Shown: in pieces, positions 45,326 through 58,248 of the stretch
Layout of the letters: every line of letters begins with the position of its first letter
Position numbering within the stretch: position 1 is the first letter of the stretch
Source of the DNA: Muricea muricata
Taxonomy: Eukaryota > Cnidaria > Anthozoa > Malacalcyonacea > Plexauridae
DNA length: 64,000 nucleotides
Assembly (NCBI GenBank): GCA_963855995.1
Contig: OY979727.1
Location: 9,146,446-9,210,445, forward strand
Direction of reading: 5' to 3'
The notes under the pieces: model-generated
What the model was told of the DNA's origin: nothing
The model's input: the letters and a program-made list of their open reading frames with translations, nothing else
Databases searched by the model: none
Made by a program: the position numbers and the translations under genes

Positions 45326-48300
45326 GCTTAAGCATGAACGAGTGGTCCAGTGGTAATGGTGTCGGTGTGATGTGTGAGATAGAGTTGGCTCAATTCTCGC
45401 TAAAGACAGTTGGGAATTGTTTTGCGTAGAATGAAGGTAAAAATTGGTTAAAGTAAATAATTTACATAATAGCTCAAGCATGAACGAATGGTCTAGTGGT
45501 AAAGGTGTCGGTGTGATATGCGAAATAGAGTTGGTTCAATTCTCGCTAAAGACAGTTGGGAATTGTTTTGCTTAGAATGAAGTTAACAATTGGTTAATGT
45601 AAATAGTTTACATCACAGCGCAAGCATGAACGAGTAGTCCAGTGGTAAAGGTTTCGGTGTTATGTGCGACATAGAGTTTGTTCAATTCTCGCTAAAGACA
45701 GTTGGGAATTGTTTTGCATAGAATGCAGTTAAAAATTGCTTAAAGTAAATAGTTTACATTAGTGTTTAAACATGAACGTGTGGTCCAGTGGTAAAGGTGT
45801 CGGTGTGATATGCGAGGTAGAGTTGGTTCAACTCTCGCTAAAGATTGTTGGGAATTGTTTTTCTTAGAATGAAGTTAAAAATTGGTTAAAGTAAATAATT
45901 TACATAATAGCTCAGGCATGAACGAGTGGTCCAGTGGTAGAGGTGTCGGTGTCATATGCGAGATAGAGTTGTTTCAATTCTCGCTAAAAACAGTTGGGAA
46001 TTGTTTTGCTTAGAATGAAGTTAAAAATTGCTTAAAGTAAATAATTTACATCATAGCTCAAGCATGAACGAGTGGTCCAGTGGTAAAGGTGTCAGTGTGA
46101 TATGCGAGATAGAGTTCGTTCAATTCTCGTTAAAGACAGTTGGGAATTGGTTTGCTTAGAATGAAGTTAAACATTGGTTAAAGTAAATAATTTACATCAT
46201 AGCTCAAACATGAACGAGTGGTCCGGTGGTGAAGGTGTCGGTGTCATATGCGAGATAGAGTTGTTTCAATTCTCGCTAAAGACAGTTGGGAAATGTTTTG
46301 CTTAGAATGAAGTTAAAAATTGGTTAAAGTAAATAATTTACATCACAGCTCAAGCATGAACGAGTAGTCCAGTGGTAAAGGTTTCGGTGTGATGTGCGAG
46401 ATAGAGTTTGTTCAATTCTCGCTAAAGACAATTGGGAATTCTTTTGCATAGAATGCAGTTAAAAATTGGTTAAAGTAAATAGTTTACATCAGTGTTTAAA
46501 CATGAACGTGTGGTCCAGTGGTAAAGGTGTCGGTGTGATATGCGAGGTAGAGTTGGTTCAATTCTCGCTAAAGACTGTTGGGAATTGTTTTGCTTAGAAT
46601 GAAGTTAAAAATTGGTTAAAGTAAATAATTTACATAATAGCTCAAGCATGAACGAGTGGTCCAGTGGTAGAGGTGTCGGTGTCATATGCGAGATAGAGTT
46701 GTTTCAATTCTCGCTAAAGACAGTTGGGAATTGTTTTGCTTAGAATGAAGTTAAAAATTGGTTAAAGTAAATAATTTACATCATAGCTCAAGCATGAACG
46801 AGTGGTCCAGTGGTAAAGGTGTCAGTGTGATACGCGAGATAGAGTTCGTTCAATTCTCGCTAAAGACAGTTGGGAATTGGTTTGCTTAGAATGAAGTTAA
46901 AAATTGGTTAAAGTAAATAATTTACATCTTAGCTCAAGCATGAACGAGTGGTCCAGTGGTAAAGGTGTCGGTGTGATACGCGAGATAGAGTCAATTCAAT
47001 TCTCGCTAAAGACAGTTGGGAATTGTTTTGCTTAGAATGAAGTTAAAAATTGGTTAAAGTAAATAATTTACATCATAGCTCAAACATGAACGAGTGGTCC
47101 AAGGGTAAAGGTGTCAGTGTGATATGCGAGGTAGAGTTGGTTCAATTCTCGCTAAAAACAGTTGGGAATTGTTTTGCTTAAAATGAAGTTAAACATTGGT
47201 TAAAGTAAATAATTTACATCACAGCTCAAGCATGAACCAGTAGTCCAGTGGTAAAAGTTTCGGTGTGATGTGCGAGATAGAGTTTGTTCAATTCTCGCTA
47301 AAGACAGTTGGGAATTGTTTTGCAAAGAATTCAGTTAAAAATTGGTTAAAGTAAATAGTTTACATCAGTGTTTAAACATGAACGAGTGGTCCAGTGGTAA
47401 AGGTGTCGGTGTGATACGCGAGATAGAGTTGGTTCAATTCTCGCTAAAGACAGTTGGGAATTGTTTTGCTTAGAATGAAGTTAAAAATTGGTTAAAGTAA
47501 ATAATTTACATCATAGCTCAAGCATGAACGAGTGGTCCAGTGGTAAAGGTGTCGGTGTGATATGCGAGATAGAGTTAATCAATTCTCGCTAAAGACAGTT
47601 GGGAATTGTTTTGCTTAGAATGAAGTCAAAAATTGGTTAAAGTAAATAATTTACATCATAGCTCAAGCATGAACGAGTGGTCCAGTGGTAAGGGTGTCGG
47701 TGTGATATGCAAGATAGAGTTGGTTCAATTCTCGCTAAAGACAGTTGGGAATTGTTTTGCTTAGAATGAAGTTAAAAATTGGTTAAAGTAAATAATTTAC
47801 ATCATAGCTCAAGCATGAACGAGTGGTCCAGTGGTAGAGGTGTCGGTGTCATATGCGAGATAGAGTTGTTACAATTCTCGCTAAAGACAGTTGGGAATTG
47901 TTTTGCTTAGAATGAAGTTAAAAATTGGTTAAAGTAAATAATTTACATCATAGCTCAAGCATAAACGAGTGGTCCAGTGGTAAAAGTGTCGGTGTGATAT
48001 GCGAGATAGAGTTAATTCAATTCTCGCCAAAGACAGTTGGGAATTGTTTTGCTTAGAATGAAGTTAAAAATTGGTTAAAGTAAATGATTTACATTATAGC
48101 TCAAGCATGAACGAGTGGGTCCTGTGGTAAAGGTGTCGGTGTGATATGCGAGATAGAGTTGGTTCAATCCTCGCTAAAGACAGTTGGGGATTGTTTTGCT
48201 TAGAATGAAGTTAAAAATTGGTTAAAGTAAATAATTTACATCATAGCTCAAGCATAAACGAGTGGCCCAGTGGTAAAAGTGTCGGTATGATATGCGAGAT

Positions 48301-51300
48301 AGAGCTGGTTCAATTCTCGCTAAAGACAGTTGGGAATTGTTTTGCTAAGAATGAAGTTAAAAATTGGTTAAAGTAAATAATTTACATCACTCTTCAAGCA
48401 TGAACGAGTGGTCCAGTGGTAAGGGTGTCGGTGTGATATGCGAGATAGAGTTAATTCAATTCTCGCCAAAGACAGTTGGGAATTGTTTTGCTTAGAATGA
48501 AGTTAAAAATTGGTTAAAGTAAATGATTTACATTATAGCTCAAGCATGAACGAGTGGGTCCTGTGGTAAAGGTGTCGGTGTGATTTGCGAGATAGAGTTG
48601 GTTCAATCCTCGCTAAAGACAGTTGGGGATTGTTTTGCTTAGAATGAAGTTAAAAATTGGTTAAAGTAAATAATTTACATCATAGCTCAAGCATAAACGA
48701 GTGGCCCAGTGGTAAAAGTGTCGGTATGATATGCGAGATAGAGCTGGTTCAATTCTCGCTAAAGACAGTTTGGAATTGTTTTGCTAAGAATGAAGTTAAA
48801 AATTGGTTAAAGTAAATAATTTACATCATAGCTCAAGCATGAACTAGTGGTCCAGTGGTACAGGTGTCGGTGTGATACGCGAGATAGAGTCAATTCAATT
48901 CTCGCTAAAGACAGTTGGGAATTGTTTTGCTTAGAATGAAGTTAAAAATTGGTTAAAGTAAATAATTTACATCATAGTTCAAGCATGAACGAGTGGTCCA
49001 GTGGTAAAGGTGTCGGTGTGATATGCGAGATAGAGTTGGTTCAATTCTCGCTAAAGACAGTTGGGAATTGTTTTGCTTAGAATGAAGTTAAAAATTGGTT
49101 AAAGTAAATAATTTACATCATAGCTCAAACATAAACGAGTGGTCCAGTGGTAAAAGTGTCGGTGTGATATGGGAGATAGAGTTAATTCAATTCTCGCCAA
49201 AGATAGTTGGGAATTGTTTTGCTTAGAATGAAGTTAAAAATTGGTTAAAGTAAATTATTTACATCATAGCTCAAGCATGAACGAGTGGGTCCTGTGGTAA
49301 AGGTGTCGGTGTGATTTGCGAGGTAGAGTTGGTTCAATTCTCGCTAAAGACAGTTGGGAATTGTTTTGCTTAGAATGAAGTTAAAAATTGGTTAAAGTAA
49401 ATAATTTACATCATAGCTCAAGCATAAACGAGTGGTCCAGTGGTAAAAGTGTCGGTGTGATATGCGAGATAGAGCTGGTTCAATTCTCGCTAAAGACAAT
49501 TGGGAATTGTTTTGCTTAGAATGAAGTTAAAAATTGGTTAAGGTAAATAATTTACATCATAGTTCAAGCATGAACGAGTGGTCCAGTGGTAAAGGTGTCG
49601 GTGTGATACGGGAGATAGAGTTGGTTCAATTCTCGCTAAAGACAGTTGGGAATTGTTTTAATTAGAATGACGTTAAAGATTGCTTAAAGTAAGTAATTTA
49701 CATCTGAGCAAAAGCATGAACGAGTGGTCCAGTGGTAAAGGTGTCGGTGTGATATGTGAGATCGAGTTGGATCAATACTTGCTGAAGACAGTTGGGAATT
49801 GTTTTGCTAAGAATGAAGTTAAAAATTGGTTAAAGTAAATAATTTACATCATACTTCAAGCATGAACGAGTGGTCCAGTGGTAAGGGTGTCGGTGTGATA
49901 TGCGAGATAGAGTTAATTCAATTCTCGCCAAAGACAGTTGGGAATTGTTTTGCTTAGAATGAAGTTAAAAATTGGTTAAAGTAAATAATTTACATCATAG
50001 CTCAAGCATAAACGAGTGGCCCAGTGGTAAAAGTGTCGGTATGATATGCGAGATAGAGCTGGTTCAATTCTCGCTAAAGACAGTTGGGAATTGTTTTGCT
50101 AAGAATGAAGTTAAAAATTGGTTAAAGTAAATAATTTACATCATACTTCAAGCATGAACGAGTGGTCCAGTGGTAAGGGTGTCGGTGTGATATGCGAGAT
50201 AGAGTTAATTCAATTCTCGCCAAAGACAGTTGGGAATTGTTTTGCTTAGAATGAAGTTAAAAATTGGTTAAAGTAAATGATTTACATTATAGCTCAAGCA
50301 TGAACGAGTGGGTCCTGTGGTAAAGGTGTCGGTGTGATATGCGAGATAGAGTTGGTTCAATTCTCGCTAAAGACAGTTGGGAATTGTTTTGCTTAGAATG
50401 AAGTTAAAAATTGGTTAAAGTAAATAATTTACATCATAGCTCAAACATAAAGGAGTGGTCCAGTGGTAAAAGTGTCGGTGTGATATGCGAGATAGAGTTA
50501 ATTCAATTCTCGCCAAAGATAGTTGGGAATTGTTTTGCTTAGAATGAAGTTAAAAATTGGTTAAAGTAAATTATTTACATCATAGCTCAAGCATGAACGA
50601 GTGGGTCCTGTGGTAAAGGTGTCGGTGTGATTTGCGAGGTAGAGTTGGTTCAATTCTCGCTAAAGACAGTTGGGAATTGTTTTGCTTAGAATGAAGTTAA
50701 AAATTGGTTAAAGTAAATAATTTACATCATAGCTCAAGCATAAACGAGTGGTCCAGTGGTAAAAGTGTCGGTGTGATATGCGAGATAGAGCTGGTTCAAT
50801 TCTCGCTAAAGACAGTTGGGAATTGTTTTGCTTAGAATGAAGTTAAAAATTGGTTAAGGTAAATAATTTACATCATAGTTCAAGCATGAACGAGTGGTCC
50901 AGTGGTAAAGGTGTCGGTGTGATACGGGAGATAGAGTTGGTTCAATTCTCGCTAAAGACAGTTGGGAATTGTTTTAATTAGAATGACGTTAAAGATTGCT
51001 TAAAGTAAGTAATTTACATCTGAGCAAAAGCATGAACGAGTGGTCCAGTGGTAAAGGTGTCGGTGTGATATGTGAGATCGAGTTGGATCAATACTTGCTG
51101 AAGACAGTTGGGAATTGTTTTGCTAAAAATGAAGTTAAAAATTGGTTAAAGTAAATAATTTACATCATACTTCAAGCATGAACGAGTGGTCCAGTGGTAA
51201 GGGTGTCGGTGTGATATGCGAGATAGAGTTAATTCAATTCTCGCCAAAGACAGTTGGGAATTGTTTTGCTTAGAATGAAGTTAAAAATTGGTTAAAGTAA

Positions 51301-54300
51301 ATAATTTACATCATAGCTCAAGCATAAACGAGTGGCCCAGTGGTAAAAGTGTCGGTATGATATGCGAGATAGAGCTGGTTCAATTCTCGCTAAAGACAGT
51401 TGGGAATTGTTTTGCTAAGAATGAAGTTAAAAATTGGTTAAAGTAAATAATTTACATCATACTTCAAGCATGAACGAGTGGTCCAGTGGTAAAGGTGTCG
51501 GTGTGATATGTGAGATCGAGTTGGATCAATACTTGCTGAAGACAGTTGGGAATTGTTTTGCTAAGAATGAAGTTAAAAATTGGTTAAAGTAAATAATTTA
51601 CATCATACTTCAAGCATGAACGAGTGGTCCAGTGGTAAGGGTGTCGGTGTGATATGCGAGATAGAGTTAATTCAATTCTCGCCAAAGACAGTTGGGAATT
51701 GTTTTGCTTAGAATGAAGTTAAAAATTGGTTAAAGTAAATAATTTACATCATAGCTCAAGCATAAACGAGTGGCCCAGTGGTAAAAGTGTCGGTATGATA
51801 TGCGAGATAGAGCTGGTTCAATTCTCGCTAAAGACAGTTGGGAATTGTTTTGCTAAGAATGAAGTTAAAAATTGGTTAAAGTAAATAATTTACATCATAC
51901 TTCAAGCATGAACGAGTGGTCCAGTGGTAAGGGTGTCGGTGTGATATGCGAGATAGAGTTAATTCAATTCTCGCCAAAGACAGTTGGGAATTGTTTTGCT
52001 TAGAATGAAGTTAAAAATTGGTTAAAGTAAATGATTTACATTATAGCTCAAGCATGAACGAGTGGGTCCTGTGGTAAAGGTGTCGGTGTGATATGCGAGA
52101 TAGAGTTGGTTCAATTCTCGCTAAAGACAGTTGGGAATTGTTTTGCTTAGAATGAAGTTAAAAATTGGTTAAAGTAAATAATTTACATCATAGCTCAAAC
52201 ATAAACGAGTGGTCCAGTGGTAAAAGTGTCGGTGTGATATGCGAGATAGAGTTAATTCAATTCTCGCCAAAGATAGTTGGGAATTGTTTTGCTTAGAATG
52301 AAGTTAAAAATTGGTTAAAGTAAATTATTTACATCATAGCTCAAGCATGAACGAGTGGGTCCTGTGGTAAAGGTGTCGGTGTGATTTGCGAGGTAGAGTT
52401 GGTTCAATTCTCGCTAAAGACAGTTGGGAATTGTTTTGCTTAGAATGAAGTTAAAAATTGGTTAAAGTAAATAATTTACATCATAGCTCAAGCATAAACG
52501 AGTGGTCCAGTGGTAAAAGTGTCGGTGTGATATGCGAGATAGAGCTGGTTCAATTCTCGCTAAAGACAGTTGGGAATTGTTTTGCTTAGAATGAAGTTAA
52601 AAATTGGTTAAGGTAAATAATTTACATCATAGTTCGAGCATGAACGAGTGGTCCAGTGGTGAAGGTGTCGGTGTGATACGGGAGATAGAGTTGGTTCAAT
52701 TCTCGCTAAAGACAGTTGGGAATTGTTTTAATTAGAATGACGTTAAAGATTGCTTAAAGTAAGTAATTTACATCTGAGCAAAAGCATGAACGAGTGGTCC
52801 AGTGGTAAAGGTGTCGGTGTGATATGTGAGATCGAGTTGGATCAATACTTGCTGAAGACAGTTGGGAATTGTTTTGCTAAAAATGAAGTTAAAAATTGGT
52901 TAAAGTAAATAATTTACATCATACTTCAAGCATGAACGAGTGGTCCAGTGGTAAGGGTGTCGGTGTGATATGCGAGATAGAGTTAATTCAATTCTCGCCA
53001 AAGACAGTTGGGAATTGTTTTGCTTAGAATGAAGTTAAAAATTGGTTAAAGTAAATAATTTACATCATAGCTCAAGCATAAACGAGTGGCCCAGTGGTAA
53101 AAGTGTCGGTATGATATGCGAGATAGAGCTGGTTCAATTCTCGCTAAAGACAGTTGGGAATTGTTTTGCTAAGAATGAAGTTAAAAATTGGTTAAAGTAA
53201 ATAATTTACATCATACTTCAAGCATGAACGAGTGGTCCAGTGGTAAGGGTGTCGGTGTGATATGCGAGATAGAGTTAATTCAATTCTCGCCAAAGACAGT
53301 TGGGAATTGTTTTGCTTAGAATGAAGTTAAAAATTGGTTAAAGTAAATGATTTACATTATAGCTCAAGCATGAACGAGTGGGTCCTGTGGTAAAGGTGTC
53401 GGTGTGATTTGCGAGATAGAGTTGGTTCAATCCTCGCTAAAGACAGTTGGGGATTGTTTTGCTTAGAATGAAGTTAAAAATTGGTTAAAGTAAATAATTT
53501 ACATCATAGCTCAAGCATAAACGAGTGGCCCAGTGGTAAAAGTGTCGGTATGATATGCGAGATAGAGCTGGTTCAATTCTCGCTAAAGACAGTTGGGAAT
53601 TGTTTTGCTAAGAATGAAGTTAAAAATTGGTTAAAGTAAATAATTTACATCATAGCTCAAGCATGAACGAGTGGTCCAGTGGTAAAGGTGTCGGTGTGAT
53701 ACGCGAGATAGAGTCAATTCAATTCTCGCTAAAGACAGTTGGGAATTGTTTTGCTTAGAATGAAGTTAAAAATTGGTTAAAGTAAATAATTTACATCATA
53801 GTTCAAGCATGAACGAGTGGTCCAGTGGTAAAGGTGTCGGTGTGATATGCGAGATAGAGTTGGTTCAATTCTCGCTAAAGACAGTTGGGAATTGTTTTGC
53901 TTAGAATGAAGTTAAAAATTGGTTAAAGTAAATAATTTACATCATAGCTCAAGCATAAACGAGTGGTCCAGTGGTAAAAGTGTCGGTGTGATATGCGAGA
54001 TAGAGTTAATTCAATTCTCGCCAAAGACAGTTGGGAATTGTTTTGCTTAGAATGAAGTTAAAAATTGGTTAAAGTAAATGATTTACATTATAGCTCAAGC
54101 ATGAACGAGTGGGTCCTGTGGTAAAGGTGTCGGTGTGATATGCGAGATAGAGTTGGTTCAATCCTCGCTAAAGACAGTTGGGGATTGTTTTGCTTAGAAT
54201 GAAGTTAAAAATTGGTTAAAGTAAATAATTTACATCATACTTCAAGCATGAACGAGTGGTCCAGTGGTAAGGGTGTCGGTGTGATATGCGAGATAGAGTT

Positions 54301-55790
54301 AATTCAATTCTCGCCAAAGACAGTTGGGAATTGTTTTGCTTAGAATGAAGTTAAAAATTGGTTAAAGTAAATGATTTACATTATAGCTCAAGCATGAACG
54401 AGTGGGTCCTGTGGTAAAGGTGTCGGTGTGATTTGCGAGATAGAGTTGGTTCAATCCTCGCTAAAGACAGTTGGGGATTGTTTTGCTTAGAATGAAGTTA
54501 AAAATTGGTTAAAGTAAATAATTTACATCATAGCTCAAGCATAAACGAGTGGCCCAGTGGTAAAAGTGTCGGTATGATATGCGAGATAGAGCTGGTTCAA
54601 TTCTCGCTAAAGACAGTTGGGAATTGTTTTGCTAAGAATGAAGTTAAAAATTGGTTAAAGTAAATAATTTACATCATAGCTCAAGCATGAACGAGTGGTC
54701 CAGTGGTAAAGGTGTCGGTGTGATACGCGAGATAGAGTCAATTCAATTCTCGCTAAAGACAGTTGGGAATTGTTTTGCCTAGAATGAAGTTAAAAATTGG
54801 TTAAACTAAATAATTTACATCATAGTTCAAGCATGAACGAGTGGTCCAGTGGTAAAGGTGTCGGTGTGATATGCGAGATAGAGTTGGTTCAATTCTCGCT
54901 AAAGACAGTTGGGAATTGTTTTGCTTAGAATGAAGTTAAAAATTGGTTAAAGTAAATAATTTACATCATAGCTCAAACATAAACAAGTGGTCCAGTGGTA
55001 AAAGTGTCGGTGTGATATGCGAGATAGAGTTAATTCAATTCTCGCCAAAGATGGTTGGGAATTGTTTTGCTTAGAATGAAGTTAAAAATTGGTTAAAGTA
55101 AATTATTTACATCATAGCTCAAGCATGAACGAGTGGGTCCTGTGGTAAAGGTGTCGGTGTGATTTGCGAGGTAGAGTTGGTTCAATTCTCGCTAAAGACA
55201 GTTGGGAATTGTTTTGCTTAGAATGAAGTTAAAAATTGGTTAAAGTAAATAATTTACATCATAGCTCAAGCATAAACGAGTGGTCCAGTGGTAAAAGTGT
55301 CGGTGTGATATGCGAGATAGAGCTGGTTCAATTCTCGCTAAAGACAGTTGGGAATTGTTTTGCTTAGAATGAAGTTAAAAATTGGTTAAGGTAAATAATT
55401 TACATCATAGTTCAAGCATGAACGAGTGGTCCAGTGGTAAAGGTGTCGGTGTGATACGCGAGATAGAGTTGGTTCAATTCTCGCTAAAGACAGTTGGGAA
55501 TTGTTTTAATTAGAATGACGTTAAAGATTGCTTAAAGTAAGTAATTTACATCTGAGCAAAAGCATGAACGAGTGGTCCAGTGGTAAAGGTGTCGGTGTGA
55601 TATGTGAGATCGAGTTGGATCAATACTTGCTGAAGACAGTTGGAAATTTTTTGCTTAGAATGAAGTTAAAAATTGGTCAAAGTCAATAACTTAAATCACA
55701 TATGGAAGCATGAACGATTAGTCCAGTGTTAAAGGCTTTGCTGTTAATTACTAGATACTTTGGGTCAAATCTCGTTGAGGACATTTGCCA
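45326..55790 (+). repeat. tRNA-like satellite array B (plus orientation), ~146-bp unit
   Basis: About 71 head-to-tail units; starts (GCATGAACGAG) fall at 45332, 45478 and 45624, 146 bp apart. Each unit carries TGGTCCAGTGGTAAAGG, fitting box A (TRGYNNARNGG), and GGTTCAATTCTC, close to box B (GGTTCRANNCC), 44 nt apart start to start. ACAGTTGGGAATTGTTTTGC and GAAGTTAAAAATTGGTTAAA follow. Variants such as GTGGGTCCTGTGG and GATATGTGAGATCGAGTTGG recur in blocks. The last unit (about 55705-55790) is degenerate and more like array A. No open frame survives and no transposase or RT is linked. It is probably a satellite grown from a tRNA gene or a tRNA-derived SINE. Confidence 0.93.
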
Positions 55791-55989
55791 TTGTTTGTGC
55801 TTAATATGTAGTCAAATTTCGCTTAGGACGGTTGCGACTAGATGTGCACATACAACCATTTGGGGTTTTTTTTTGTTGTACCGCATCGCTTTGGTTCAGT
55901 AACAGAATGGTCAGACCGTCAGATGAAGTACCTTTCACGTCTGAGGTCGTTGATTCATCTTCTTCGCCTGCACCTTATCACTCAGTTGG

Positions 55990-56215
55990 GGGTCGGTCAC
56001 CACGACCCCTCGTTCCATTTTTGCCTGTCCTGGGAACCTTGTTCCTTAAGACCTAGCTCCTGCAATCTCTCTCTCAATCCATCTTTACATCTCTTTAGCT
56101 GTCGTCCTCTACTTCTTTTTCTTTTAATCGGCTCTTCCCACGCCTGCCGTACTGCTTCAACCATACCAACGGAGTTGACTTCGTTCAACAATTGTTACAA
56201 ACGGTCCAAATTGAA
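55990..56215 (-). pseudogene. LINE reverse transcriptase C-terminal tail relic
   Basis: On the minus strand, EPIKRKRSRGRQLKRCKDGL then LQELGLKEQGSQDRQKWNEG matches the extreme C-terminal tail of many metazoan LINE reverse transcriptases (RGRP.KRW.D.....L..LGL....AQDR..WR). The catalytic domain is absent. The plus-strand frame 55842-56219 is its shadow. Confidence 0.65.
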
Positions 56216-56586
56216 ATAAGAGTAGTAATAGTAAAAAATTTTTTGGATAGACCTAATCAAGTGGGGATAACCGAAGTTTGCATGGGAGTTAAAATTGAAA
56301 TTAAATGCTACTCAAGATCGTACAGTAAATACAGTATACATAATAAAACAATTCTCATCAATTGGACCATCTCTAGCGAGCTGATAGGAAATCATTTCTA
56401 ACCAGTTGAAGACGATGGATAAGGTTCGTTGGCGTTCGTATCCTATTCCTCGGTATCGCTCGTAATATGTCGTCTCTCATCGTGCGAATTCGTTATTCCG
56501 AATTTCGAGTAGTCAAATTTATTGTTGCATGGCGGCGGGAAGAAGTAGATTTTGAGCGGGAAGCAATCAAGATTTTTCGATCAATC
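56216..56586. other. possible promoter/5' UTR region
   Basis: No gene body. From about 56400 the sequence becomes locally richer in CpG (GTTGGCGTTCG, TCGGTATCGCTCG, CGTGCGAATTCG, GCATGGCGGCGGG) than its surroundings, just upstream of the candidate start at 56587. A promoter is an inference. Confidence 0.3.
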
Positions 56587-56602
56587 ATGGCTCTATTTGA
56601 AG
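56587..56602 (+). CDS. candidate first exon of an unidentified gene
   Basis: ATGGCTCTATTTGAAG|GTAATA encodes MALFE plus one base (phase 1). The candidate second exon at 58249 supplies the two missing bases and continues open. The start is preceded by a CpG-enriched stretch. The joined 30-residue N-terminus is Lys/Glu/Met-rich toward its end and could begin a helical or coiled-coil protein. I do not recognise it and the remaining exons are not in view. The evidence is only splice consensus plus phase. Confidence 0.3.
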
Positions 56603-56937
56603 GTAATAGGCTATATTTTTTATCAGTGTGTTATAGAGGACTTTGTTTGCCAAGTTAGATTAAAATATAAACGTTTAATAGCTCGCTGTGCTTGATTTAG
56701 TCGACATAAAAGCTGCTATTTGGTTCAACCGTCCTTTAGTGGTTTCGGCCTACGTAACTAAACGACTTATTTTGATCTTTGAACGCGTGCTAGCTGGTTT
56801 GGGGAAGAATATATTTGTGTGTTTGCTGGGAAGGAGGTGAACGTTGTAGGGTTACCCTCCTAGAAGAACTAAAGTTGCCTCTGATCAAACTAAATTCAGA
56901 TTTTTAATTATACCTTTAGTCAAAACCATTGAACAAT

Positions 56938-57345
56938 TAACACTTATTGAGTGAGACCGAGGGAAACAGTATGTTTTATGGACCAGAGACTGTCGATGTT
57001 TCCCGAGGCTTCGCCTCGAGAAACATCGACAGTTGAGGGTCCACAAAACATACTGCTTTCTCGAGGTCTCAGTCAATAAGTATTTTATTATATACTGAGT
57101 GTCAAAAGAGAAGAAAAGTACCACAAATCAATCAAACATGTGTAAAAAGGATTACGTTTTACCTGACATGGCTCCGTGAGGCTCTGTGGATTTGTTATTT
57201 ACCGGTGAATAAAAGTAATGTCCACCGCTTAACTACGTTGCCAGGGAGACAGTAGAATTTCTACACTATCACGTGATACGTTCTTAACCAATAAGGAACA
57301 GGAATAAATGAACTTTGACATTCAGTATATAATAATATTATTTAT
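56938..57345 (-). mobile_element. foldback MITE, copy 2 of 2
   Basis: Inverted relative to 3541-3912 and matching it throughout (CAGTATGTTTTATGGACC, TATATACTGAGTGTCAAA, ATCAATCAAACATGTG, ACTATCACGTGATACGTTCT). It has an extra loop, CCGAGGCTTCGCCTCG, at the hairpin centre (57003-57018). Confidence 0.75.
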
Positions 57346-57554
57346 TGAAAATATTTTAGGAGCTAAAGGTGAAATCGTCATATCCACTTGGTAGTTGCCC
57401 AAATTTGGCGTTGAAATTAAATATACGACATTATGAGTCATTTCGTCGTATATTGAACACAAATGACTTCACGCTATAATTTATGTGGCTTTTGACTGAC
57501 CTTGTAATCTGAAAATTGTTTTAAGAGTATTTTTTTCGTCGTCTGATTGGCTTA

Positions 57555-57930
57555 TTAAGGTAGACCTAAATAGTAAAAATTGCACACCATTTTTCCAAAC
57601 GATGTGCAAATTTTTATTTTGCAACTGTAACAATCAAGGTCTAGGTATAATTTTTTTGTGCCAAAAGAAGATCTACAATCTTGGCAAAAACTAATGACAC
57701 ACAAAGAATTATCATTAATGCTCGTCTTTATGCCCCCTCCCCCCTTGCAATGTTGATTTCCGAACTGAGAAAACACGCTGTGTTACTTGCTAATTCATCT
57801 GGAAATAACTTGACACCAATATATTACAGTGTTCAACCAACATTGTCCGAGGGGAAGGGGGATTTGAAACATTTCATGAGTTTGCTTAAGGTGTTTCATT
57901 AACTTTTTGCCAAGATTGTAGGCATGCTTT
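57555..57930. mobile_element. foldback element
   Basis: CTACAATCTTGGCAAAAACT (57673) is inverted at 57900-57926 (TTTTTGCCAAGATTGTAG). Inner blocks CCCCCTCCCCCCTTGCAATG and ACATTGTCCGAGGGGAAGGG are also opposed. A shorter pair, TTGCACA and TGTGCAA, flanks about 57580-57608. The ORFs 57555-57776 (minus) and 57681-57902 (plus) arise from these arms. Confidence 0.6.
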
Positions 57931-58248
57931 TTTATGTGTGAAAAGGTAGAATGTCTTCAGAAATATTCACAAAATTTACAATGAAACAGCTGCCATTTTG
58001 TCAGTGTTTCCACTTTACAAAACAAAATTTTCCTCGACATTTTCACAAAGAAAATTTGCACATCAATTTTTCCTCACTAATTCGAAACCTGGAGGTAAGC
58101 ATCCCACATCGTTTCAGCGGAAAAATATAAGTGCAATACTTTGGTAAATTTTCATTACTTTTCGGGCTGTTTTCAAGCAAAAAACCTACTAGAAAGCAAG
58201 TAAAAATATCAAATTTTATAGTTATGTTGTTTGTTTCTTGTAACGTAG

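Noticed and set aside
42086..55790. Functional tRNA gene cluster
   Set aside because: Box A and B fit, but T-stem bases (for example GTTGG against CTCGC) and the acceptor arms do not pair, and there is no consistent oligo-T terminator or anticodon stem.
42086..55790. CRISPR-like array
   Set aside because: Units are repeated along their whole ~146 bp with no unique spacers, in eukaryotic DNA; it is a satellite.
55842..56219. 125-codon plus-strand open frame next to the satellite
   Set aside because: It overlaps, on the opposite strand, a recognisable LINE reverse transcriptase tail, so it is a shadow.
57681..57902. 73-codon open frame
   Set aside because: Its ends coincide with inverted arms containing CTTGGCAAAAA and TTTTTGCCAAG, so it is the inside of a foldback element.
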